From Chitinophaga pinensis (GTDB taxonomy: Bacteria > Bacteroidota > Bacteroidia > Chitinophagales > Chitinophagaceae): a stretch of DNA of 8,678 nt. The DNA lies in assembly GCA_945872805.1 (NCBI GenBank), contig CAMCBE010000062.1, forward strand, positions 1 through 8,678, in the 5' to 3' direction. Below the pieces are notes generated by a model. It worked only from the letters and a program-made list of their open reading frames with translations, searched no databases and was not told the origin of the DNA. This document shows, in pieces, positions 1 to 5,992 of this stretch (its first letter is position 1; each line of letters opens with the position of its first letter). Both the position numbers and the translations under genes were made by a program.

Positions 1-1
1 C

Positions 2-799
2 TTTTCACGATCTGCCATTGAAGCTGAGCATATGGGAGAGGATAGTATTCCTGATTTTTTAGCAATTAGCTTATCGAGTCCAGATTATATCGGACATGCA
101 TATGGCCCAAATGCTGTTGAAGTAGAAGATACCTATATTAAGTTGGACCAAGAGTTAGCTTCTTTTTTCGATTACCTTGACGATAAAGTGGGTAAAGGAA
201 AGTATACTTTCTTTTTGACTGCAGATCATGCCGTAGCCCATGTTCCTGCATTTATGGGGCAGCATAAGTTGCCGGGGAAGGCAATGAAAAAAAATGTGCT
301 GGCTGTTGCCTCTACAGAAAAGAAATTTGGGATAACCGGAATTATTTCTGAAGCACTTAACGGACAGTACTATTTAGATAGGCGTTTGCTCGATTCTATG
401 AAAATTGATTTACTTAGTCTTAAATTATTTTTTTTACAAGAATTGAATAAATCACCTGATGTGCTGGTGGCTTTTGACAATGAGAATTTACAGACAGTAA
501 ATCTGCCGAGTGAAATGAAAGAGATGTTTGTAAAAGGATATAATTATAAGCTGTCTGGCGATATCCAGGTTGTCTATAAGCCTGGCTATTTTTTGGGAGG
601 AGCTACTGGTTCAACACATGGTTCTATGTATGCTTATGATACACATATTCCATTGCTTTGGATGGGGTGGGGTATTAAGCAAGGAAATTTATATCGAGAA
701 GTTTATATGACCGATATTGCAACGACACTTGCTGCCTTGCTTGGTATACAGATGCCAAGTGGTAACATAGGGAAAGTGATCAATGAAGTCATCAAATAA
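2..799 (+). CDS. PafA-like alkaline phosphatase / type I phosphodiesterase family protein (5' end missing)
   Basis: This is the C-terminal 265 residues of an alkaline phosphatase superfamily enzyme; the frame is open to the left edge, so the ATG at 32 is internal. Enzymes of this group (Elizabethkingia PafA is the model) are exported two-zinc phosphate monoesterases or diesterases that release phosphate outside the cytoplasm. Visible metal-ligand motifs are SSPDYIGH (Asp at 83-85, His at 95-97), TADHA (Asp-His at 224-229) and GSTHGS (His at 617-619). They match the order of the Asp/His, Asp-His and late His ligands of PafA. The catalytic Thr or Ser, the first Asp ligand and the Lys/Arg that separate monoesterase from diesterase activity lie upstream of the window, so the substrate class cannot be decided. 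The C-terminus (TDIATTLAALLGIQMPSGNIG) is the usual end of the family. thyA follows after 27 nt. Confidence 0.85.
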   Translation, partial: FSRSAIEAEHMGEDSIPDFLAISLSSPDYIGHAYGPNAVEVEDTYIKLDQELASFFDYLDDKVGKGKYTFFLTADHAVAHVPAFMGQHKLPGKAMKKNVLAVASTEKKFGITGIISEALNGQYYLDRRLLDSMKIDLLSLKLFFLQELNKSPDVLVAFDNENLQTVNLPSEMKEMFVKGYNYKLSGDIQVVYKPGYFLGGATGSTHGSMYAYDTHIPLLWMGWGIKQGNLYREVYMTDIATTLAALLGIQMPSGNIGKVINEVIK

Positions 800-826
800 C
801 ATATTTATCAAATCAATATTTTAGTC

Positions 827-1621
827 ATGCAGACTTATTTGGATCTTTTGAAACATATCATTGCTCATGGTACTGATAAAAGCGATCGCACAGGAACTGG
901 GACACGTAGTGTATTTGGGTATCAAATGAGATTCAATTTAAAGGAAGGGTTTCCAATGGTTACCACAAAAAAACTTCACTTGCGAAGTATTATTATTGAG
1001 TTGTTGTGGTTTTTGAAAGGGGAAACAAACATTCGTTACCTCAAAGAAAATGGGGTGAGAATATGGGATGAATGGGCAGATGAGCAGGGAGAGTTAGGTC
1101 CAGTCTATGGTAAGCAATGGAGGAGTTGGACTGGTGCTGACGGAAAAGTACATGATCAGATTACCGACTTAATTAATCAAATCAAAAAAAATCCTGATAG
1201 TAGAAGGTTAATTGTCAGTGCTTGGAATGTTGGGGATCTACCGTATATGGCGTTAATGCCATGTCATACACTATTTCAATTTTATGTAGCAGATGGGAAA
1301 TTATCCTGTCAGCTCTATCAACGATCTGCTGATGTGTTTTTAGGCGTGCCTTTCAATATTGCGTCCTATGCCTTGTTCACTTTAATGGTTGCGCAAGTGT
1401 GTGGTCTTGAGCCTGGCGATTTTGTACATAGTTTTGGAGATGTACATTTGTATAATAATCATATGGAACAAGCAGAATTGCAGCTTTCAAGGGATCCGTT
1501 TCCGTTACCCATCATGAAGCTTAATCCTGAAGTGAAGGATATTTTCTCTTTTACATTTGAGGATTTTACATTGGAAGGGTATCAGTCTCATCCCGGAATA
1601 AAAGCACCTGTGGCAGTCTGA
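827..1621 (+). CDS. thyA: Thymidylate synthase
   Basis: This cytoplasmic enzyme methylates dUMP to dTMP using 5,10-methylene-tetrahydrofolate and releases dihydrofolate. The product is 264 residues, the same length as E. coli ThyA, and key residues fall at identical numbers: Arg21 (SDRTGTG) and the Arg126-Arg127 pair (PDSRR) binding dUMP phosphate, the nucleophile Cys146 (MPCHTLFQFYV), Arg166 and Asp169 (QRSADVFLG), Asn177 (PFNIASY), and His207/Tyr209 (GDVHLYNNH). The C-terminus ends KAPVAV, as expected for the loop that closes over the active site. The ATG at 827 gives the canonical MQTYLDLL start. No Shine-Dalgarno sequence is visible in the AT-rich upstream 27 nt, which is common in Bacteroidota. 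folA follows 35 nt downstream, so the pair is probably co-transcribed and forms the dTMP cycle. Confidence 0.98.
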   Translation: MQTYLDLLKHIIAHGTDKSDRTGTGTRSVFGYQMRFNLKEGFPMVTTKKLHLRSIIIELLWFLKGETNIRYLKENGVRIWDEWADEQGELGPVYGKQWRSWTGADGKVHDQITDLINQIKKNPDSRRLIVSAWNVGDLPYMALMPCHTLFQFYVADGKLSCQLYQRSADVFLGVPFNIASYALFTLMVAQVCGLEPGDFVHSFGDVHLYNNHMEQAELQLSRDPFPLPIMKLNPEVKDIFSFTFEDFTLEGYQSHPGIKAPVAV

Positions 1622-1656
1622 TATTATTTTAAATCTAATTATTAACTCGTATCACT

Positions 1657-2169
1657 ATGATCATTTCCTTGGTTGTTGCCCTAGCAAAAGATAATGCCAT
1701 CGGAGCTAGTAATAAACTGCTTTGGCATTTGCCCAACGACCTGAAGTTTTTTAAAAACCTCACTTGGGGAATGCCAATAATCATGGGACGTAAAACGTTT
1801 GTTTCAATAGCAGGAAAGCCATTGCCGGGAAGGATTAATATTGTTATAACTCGAGATAAGAGTTCATTGCCTGCCCAAGAAAATCTTTGGGTTGTTTCAA
1901 GTCTAGACGAAGCGATTGAAAAGGCAAGTGAAACGGACTGCAACGAAGCATTTATTATTGGGGGTGGGGAAATTTATAATCAATCCATTTCTATTGCTGC
2001 CAAAGTTTACTTAACAAGAGTTGATGCAGGTTTTTCAGAAGCAACTGTGTTCTTCCCTATGCTTGATGAGACAGCGTTTCGGCTAATCGACTCAGTACCT
2101 ATGGAAAAGGATGAAAAGCATTCCTTTCCCTACACATTTGAGACCTGGGAGAAAATCATTTTATCTTAA
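1657..2169 (+). CDS. folA: Dihydrofolate reductase
   Basis: This enzyme reduces dihydrofolate to tetrahydrofolate with NADPH, regenerating the cofactor oxidized by thymidylate synthase. The 170 residues are a normal length for a bacterial chromosomal DHFR. The active-site segment LLWHLPNDLKFFK contains Trp23, the catalytic acid Asp28 (E. coli Asp27) and Phe32. The NADPH-binding segments are MGRKTF (43-48) and IGGGEIY (101-107). PLPGR (55-59) supplies the Arg that binds the glutamate tail of folate, and Thr120 in YLTRV matches E. coli Thr113. The start at 1657 gives the typical MIISLVVALAKDNAIG N-terminus. No Shine-Dalgarno sequence is visible. It lies between thyA (35 nt upstream) and a methyltransferase gene (11 nt downstream), which suggests one transcript. 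An open frame on the opposite strand at 1635-1943 is a shadow of this gene. Confidence 0.97.
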   Translation: MIISLVVALAKDNAIGASNKLLWHLPNDLKFFKNLTWGMPIIMGRKTFVSIAGKPLPGRINIVITRDKSSLPAQENLWVVSSLDEAIEKASETDCNEAFIIGGGEIYNQSISIAAKVYLTRVDAGFSEATVFFPMLDETAFRLIDSVPMEKDEKHSFPYTFETWEKIILS

Positions 2170-2180
2170 GAAATCGTTCA

Positions 2181-2981
2181 ATGTATAATCGATTTCAACT
2201 AGCCTTCAAATATCTTGGGTATTACCTAACTGCTTCAAATGCAAAAGGGCATGGCATGCATTCTCCCTTTGTATTCGACTTCATCATCAACGTGCTTCAG
2301 AATAAGGGGATAAGGGACAAGGGATTTGATCTATTAAATAGGCAATTAAAGGAGTTAAAAAAATCCAATAAATACCTAAACGTGGATGACTTAGGCGCTG
2401 GATCCGGCATCGAAAAGAAACCCTTACGAAGTGTTGCACGAATAGCCAAATATGCAGTTAAGCCTACTAAGTATTCCACTTTGTTGTTTCGCATAGCGAA
2501 GTATTATACGATTGATTCCATTTTGGAGTTGGGGACTTCATTGGGAGTTACTACTGGTTATTTAGCATTGGCAAAGCCTAAATATGGCGTCATTACCATT
2601 GAGGGGGCGCCTGAAATCGCCGAAGTTGCAAAGCTGGTTTTTGAGCAACATGGACTTGTAAATATTCGTCAGGTGGTAGGCAATTTTGATAATGAACTTG
2701 AACCTGCAGTATTATCTATGAAAGGATCCAAAATGATATTTTTTGATGGTAATCATCAGTTCAACTCAACCATTGAATATTTCAACACGGCATTAGCTCA
2801 TTCTGGTGAATATGACATTTTTGTGTTTGATGATATACACTGGAGCTCCGAAATGGAAAATGCATGGGATATTATTCGTGGAAATGAGCGGGTAACCCTG
2901 GCTATTGACCTATTTTTTATTGGGATTGTTTTTTTTAGAAAAAATTTTAAAGAAAAACTCGATTTTCGAATTCGATTTTAA
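2181..2981 (+). CDS. Class I SAM-dependent methyltransferase, O-methyltransferase-like, substrate unknown
   Basis: This 266-residue protein is probably cytoplasmic; no signal peptide is seen. It begins with a conserved-looking segment, KGHGMHSPFVFDF (22-34), that I associate with a Bacteroidota methyltransferase family. The Rossmann-fold SAM site is ILELGTSLG (114-122), followed by the acidic end of strand 2 at Glu141 (TIEGAPE). FFDGNHQ (187-193, Asp189) and VFDDIHWS (215-222, Asp217-Asp218) lie where COMT-type O-methyltransferases carry metal-binding and catalytic acids, so a metal-dependent O-methyltransferase is possible but not shown. A second glycine-rich motif, DDLGAGSG (69-76), precedes the SAM site. 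The gene starts only 11 nt after folA, so it is probably part of the thyA-folA operon. The substrate cannot be read from the sequence. Confidence 0.85.
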   Translation: MYNRFQLAFKYLGYYLTASNAKGHGMHSPFVFDFIINVLQNKGIRDKGFDLLNRQLKELKKSNKYLNVDDLGAGSGIEKKPLRSVARIAKYAVKPTKYSTLLFRIAKYYTIDSILELGTSLGVTTGYLALAKPKYGVITIEGAPEIAEVAKLVFEQHGLVNIRQVVGNFDNELEPAVLSMKGSKMIFFDGNHQFNSTIEYFNTALAHSGEYDIFVFDDIHWSSEMENAWDIIRGNERVTLAIDLFFIGIVFFRKNFKEKLDFRIRF

Positions 2982-3013
2982 CAATTCAGTACGTCTAGCA
3001 TAATTAATTTGAT

Positions 3014-3021
3014 TAGATTTG
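3014..3021 (+). promoter_or_regulatory. Candidate Bacteroidota -7 promoter box for the pnt operon
   Basis: TAGATTTG matches the TAnnTTTG -7 consensus of the Bacteroidota primary sigma factor and lies 19 nt before the pntAA start, which would give a short leader of about 10-15 nt. No TTG -33 element sits at the expected distance (the sequence around 2990 reads cagtacgtc), so the match is one-sided. It lies in the 59-nt gap after the methyltransferase gene and overlaps the palindrome at 3018-3031. Confidence 0.35.
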
Positions 3022-3031
3022 TAGCTACAAA
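3018..3031. promoter_or_regulatory. Perfect 14-bp palindrome upstream of pntAA, candidate operator
   Basis: TTTGTAGCTACAAA is fully self-complementary over 14 bp, ends 9 nt before the pntAA ATG and shares four bases with the candidate -7 box. A dimeric repressor bound here would block the promoter or early transcription. No cognate regulator is encoded in the window. A perfect 14-mer palindrome can occur by chance about once in a window of this size; its position is the argument for function. Confidence 0.35.
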
Positions 3032-3040
3032 CTATCCCAC

Positions 3041-4111
3041 ATGATTGTTGCTGTTTTAAAGGAATTTTCTCCTGAAACAAGGGTCTCCCTGATTGCAGAA
3101 GGAGCGCTGCAATTGATAAAAAAAAATATACAAGTTTGGGTTGAAGCTGGCGCAGGACTAAATGCATTTTGTTCAGACCAAGATTATATTTCAGTTGGAG
3201 CAGAAATTAAATCTGCACAAGAAATTGCTGCAGGAGCCGACATTGTTTTATCTATTCATAATCCAACAATTATATTACGTAAAGGCGTGGTTTTGATTGG
3301 AATGTTTCAAGCGAGATTTGAGAAAGAGCGCATAAAGACATGGACTGATCAAGGTGTAGTGGTGTATAGCATGGAATTGTTGCCTCGTACTACACGGGCA
3401 CAGAGTATGGATGTGTTGTCAAGTCAAGCTAATATAGCCGGCTACAAAGCAGTACTCACAGCGGCTAACGCTTATGGAAGATATTTCCCGATGCTTATGA
3501 CTGCTGCAGGTAGTATTGCTCCCGCAAAGGTCTTGATCTTAGGCGCGGGTGTTGCAGGATTACAAGCCATCGCTACTGCAAAAAGACTTGGAGCCGTTGT
3601 TGAGGTTTTTGACACTAGGCCTGCTGTTAAAGAAGAGGTTCAAAGTTTAGGCGCAAAATTTATTGAAGTTCCTGGTGCTGCTGATCCATCTGCTGCAGGA
3701 GGATATGCCGTAGAACAAACAGAGGAATATAAGCGTAATCAGCAACTTAAAATTGAAGAGAGTATTGCAAAGTCAGATATTGTCATCACAACAGCACAGA
3801 TCCCTGGTAGAAAAGCACCCATCCTAGTTTCTGAAGAGATGTTGAAAACCATGAAAAGAGGTAGCGTTGTTATAGACCTTGCAGCCTCAACTGGTGGGAA
3901 TACGCCTGTGACAAAAGATCGTGAAACGGTTTTGTATCATGGGGTGACCATTATTGGCGATAGTAATTTACCTGCAACAATGCCTTCTGACGCAAGTAAA
4001 TTATATGGTAAAAATATTTTGAATTTCATGCAGTTGCTGTTAGATAAAGAGGGGAATGTTATTCAAGAAGTCAAAGACGATTTAGTGATTGGGACTAGAG
4101 CACATGCATAG
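3041..4111 (+). CDS. pntAA: Proton-translocating NAD(P) transhydrogenase, alpha-1 subunit (domain I, NAD(H)-binding)
   Basis: This is the soluble NAD(H)-binding domain I of the Re/Si-specific membrane transhydrogenase, which moves hydride between NADH and NADP+ coupled to inward proton flow. The 356 residues are a little shorter than the separate alpha-1 subunit of Rhodospirillum rubrum, as I recall it. The RQD loop that positions the nicotinamide is present with the right spacing in PRTTRAQSMD (Arg116, Gln121, Asp124). The Rossmann motif is GAGVAG (168-173), with the ribose-binding acid Asp191 in VFDTRP. The family's long loop around PGAADPSAAGGYA (211-223) and DLAASTGGN (279-287) are also present. 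The ATG at 3041 gives the expected short lead (MIVAVLKE). The similar NAD-binding enzyme alanine dehydrogenase is excluded by the RQD loop and by the pntAB and pntB genes that follow 51 nt and further downstream. A putative promoter and palindrome precede it. Confidence 0.95.
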   Translation: MIVAVLKEFSPETRVSLIAEGALQLIKKNIQVWVEAGAGLNAFCSDQDYISVGAEIKSAQEIAAGADIVLSIHNPTIILRKGVVLIGMFQARFEKERIKTWTDQGVVVYSMELLPRTTRAQSMDVLSSQANIAGYKAVLTAANAYGRYFPMLMTAAGSIAPAKVLILGAGVAGLQAIATAKRLGAVVEVFDTRPAVKEEVQSLGAKFIEVPGAADPSAAGGYAVEQTEEYKRNQQLKIEESIAKSDIVITTAQIPGRKAPILVSEEMLKTMKRGSVVIDLAASTGGNTPVTKDRETVLYHGVTIIGDSNLPATMPSDASKLYGKNILNFMQLLLDKEGNVIQEVKDDLVIGTRAHA

Positions 4112-4162
4112 ATTTTAGTGGCCGAATTTTTCTTTATAATATAGTTTGGAAAAACAGTAATT

Positions 4163-4471
4163 ATGGATCAACTTTTATCTTGGATCTCCGCACATCAGGA
4201 AATGATTTATATAGTAGTGCTGATGATTTTTGTAGGTATTGAAGTTATTGGACGAGTGCCTAGTGTTTTACATACACCACTTATGAGTGGAGCAAATGCC
4301 ATTCATGGTGTAGTTATCATTGGTGCCATAATAGTTATGGGCAAGGCAGAAGAAGGAAATATCATAGCACTCATACTGGGATTTTTAGCAGTTGTACTGG
4401 GTACGTTGAATGTGGTTGGCGGTTTTGTAGTTACAGACCGAATGTTAGAAATGTTTAAAAAGAAGAAGTAA
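4163..4471 (+). CDS. pntAB: NAD(P) transhydrogenase, alpha-2 subunit (membrane domain II, alpha part)
   Basis: This 102-residue membrane subunit forms part of the proton channel together with PntB. Three hydrophobic segments are visible, at about 13-29, 46-60 and 67-90, with a basic tail (KKKK). RVPSVLHTPLMSGANAIHG is the family signature; E. coli PntA carries the same HTPLMS...NAI core in its C-terminal part, where alpha-1 and alpha-2 are fused. His48, at the start of the second segment (helix TM3 in E. coli numbering), replaces the Ser found in E. coli and appears to be the channel histidine in this enzyme. The gene lies 51 nt after pntAA and 21 nt before pntB. Translation starts after a weak GGA, with no strong Shine-Dalgarno sequence. 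Confidence 0.95.
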   Translation: MDQLLSWISAHQEMIYIVVLMIFVGIEVIGRVPSVLHTPLMSGANAIHGVVIIGAIIVMGKAEEGNIIALILGFLAVVLGTLNVVGGFVVTDRMLEMFKKKK

Positions 4472-4492
4472 TTTTTATATAAACAAGGAATA

Positions 4493-5929
4493 ATGGAATT
4501 GAACTTACTTGCTTTATGTTATCTATTTGGATCAATATCATTTATTGTTGGTTTAAAGATGTTGTCTAATCCTGCTAGCGCTCGAAAAGGTAATTTGTTT
4601 GCCGCAGCTGGTATGACCATTGCGATTTTAGGAACAATCTTTTTATATCAAGAACATGGTATGAAGCTTGGTAATTATGGTTGGATATTTGGAGGGCTAC
4701 TTCTAGGAAGTATTGTTGGAACCTTGATGGCCAAAAGAGTACAAATGACCTCCATGCCAGAGATGGTAAGTTTATTTAACGGAATGGGAGGTGCATGTGC
4801 TGCACTTATTTCTATCATCGAATTTAGGCATCTCGTGAAGGGCAATCCAAATCAAGCCATAAGTGCGGTGGGGTCTTTTTCTGGTTTGGATCAAACAACC
4901 CTTCTTATCATTTTATTAGGCTTGATTATTGGTGCTGTCTCATTTGCCGGAAGTATGATTGCATGGGGAAAGCTCAACGGGAAGATTAAAGATTTTTCAT
5001 TCAAAGGTCAGCATATTGCCAACTTATTATTATTCGCGATAACCATACTGATGGCTGCAGATATTGTAATTGCAAGACCTGAAGCGTCTCCTTTATTTTT
5101 TTACTTGATTATTTTCTTTTCGATTTTATACGGTGTCTTTTTTGTGTTACCCATTGGAGGAGCTGACATGCCTGTGGTGATTTCCCTTTTAAATTCATTT
5201 ACTGGAGTTGCTGCAGCTTGTGGTGGATTTTTATATAGCAATAAGGTGATGTTAACGGGTGGAATTCTTGTTGGTGCAGCAGGAACATTGCTTACTATTT
5301 TAATGTGTAAGGCGATGAATCGTTCGTTGAAAAACGTTTTGATTGGGTCGTTTGGAGCTAGTGCAAGTTCAGCGCAGGTCAGGGCTGCCATGGTGGGTTC
5401 TTATAAAGAAATCTCCCTAAGCGATGCTGCAGTAGTAATGGGCTATGCAAATAAGGTCATGATTGTTCCTGGTTATGGTTTAGCAGTTGCTCAAGCCCAA
5501 CACGTGTGTCATGAATTGGAGAAAACTCTTGAAGCAAGAGGCGTAGAAGTAAAATATGCAATTCATCCGGTAGCTGGCCGTATGCCAGGACATATGAATG
5601 TATTGCTTGCTGAGGCCGATGTGAGTTATGAGAAACTCTTGGAAATGGAAATAGCCAATGAAGAATTTAAATCAGCAGATGTAGTCTTAATACTTGGCGC
5701 AAATGATGTCGTCAATCCTGCTGCAAAATCAGACCCTGCTTCACCTATCTATGGTATGCCAATCTTGGAAGTGGAAGAAGCTAAACATGTCATAGTGAAT
5801 AAAAGGAGTATGAAGCCTGGGTATGCAGGGATTGAAAATCAACTTTTTTTTCAACCAAAAACATCGATGTTGTTTGGGGATGCTAAAAAAGCATTACAAG
5901 ATTTACTCGCAGAAATCAGGAATATCTGA
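4493..5929 (+). CDS. pntB: NAD(P) transhydrogenase, beta subunit (membrane domain II beta part plus NADP(H)-binding domain III)
   Basis: This 478-residue subunit (E. coli PntB has 462) supplies most of the membrane domain and the NADP(H)-binding domain. Residues 1-290 contain many hydrophobic helices with the GGADMPVVIS (222-231) and CKAMNRS (272-278) motifs; Asp225 and Asn234 match E. coli Asp213 and Asn222. Domain III begins at PGYGLAVAQAQ (326-336) and continues with HPVAGRMPGHMN (358-369), GANDVVNPAA (402-411, Asp405) and KRSMKPGYAG (437-446), all NADP-contacting motifs. At the position of E. coli beta-His91 there is Asn96 (MPEMVSLFNG). The Ser-Ser pair in E. coli helix GSSG is Ala262-Ala263 here. 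A short AAGGA precedes the ATG. The frame at 5101-5391 on the other strand is a shadow. Confidence 0.97.
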   Translation: MELNLLALCYLFGSISFIVGLKMLSNPASARKGNLFAAAGMTIAILGTIFLYQEHGMKLGNYGWIFGGLLLGSIVGTLMAKRVQMTSMPEMVSLFNGMGGACAALISIIEFRHLVKGNPNQAISAVGSFSGLDQTTLLIILLGLIIGAVSFAGSMIAWGKLNGKIKDFSFKGQHIANLLLFAITILMAADIVIARPEASPLFFYLIIFFSILYGVFFVLPIGGADMPVVISLLNSFTGVAAACGGFLYSNKVMLTGGILVGAAGTLLTILMCKAMNRSLKNVLIGSFGASASSAQVRAAMVGSYKEISLSDAAVVMGYANKVMIVPGYGLAVAQAQHVCHELEKTLEARGVEVKYAIHPVAGRMPGHMNVLLAEADVSYEKLLEMEIANEEFKSADVVLILGANDVVNPAAKSDPASPIYGMPILEVEEAKHVIVNKRSMKPGYAGIENQLFFQPKTSMLFGDAKKALQDLLAEIRNI

Positions 5930-5992
5930 CGTCACGGTTCCCTTTATCGTATTTGATATTTTATAATTGAAGAAGGATCTAAATTAACTAGT

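Noticed and set aside
1635..1943. Open frame on the minus strand opposite folA (102 codons)
   Set aside because: It lies almost wholly inside a certain folA gene, and its translation shows no recognizable motif.
2304..2324. Three AAGGG repeats about 7-8 nt apart, possible G-quadruplex
   Set aside because: Only three G-runs are close together where four are needed, and they encode a normal stretch of the methyltransferase (NKGIRDKGFD).
2297..2494. Open frame on the minus strand inside the methyltransferase gene
   Set aside because: It is short, fully antisense to a well-supported gene and matches no family I recognize.
2910..3167. Minus-strand open frame spanning the methyltransferase-pntAA gap
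   Set aside because: It overlaps both coding genes and the putative pnt promoter, and its translation is low-complexity and unrecognizable.
4127..4154. Inverted TTTTTC / GAAAAA in the pntAA-pntAB gap, possible hairpin
   Set aside because: The stem is almost entirely A-U, only six pairs, with a long loop. It is not a credible terminator, and the operon continues.
5927..5934. TGACGTCA palindrome at the pntB stop codon
   Set aside because: It is only 8 bp and includes the stop codon; palindromes this short are frequent by chance.
5930..5992. Possible separate promoter or terminator between pntB and the M28 gene
   Set aside because: No TAnnTTTG with a suitably spaced TTG and no GC-rich stem followed by a T run could be found. 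The closest match (TAAATTAA at 5980) is poor and too near the start codon.
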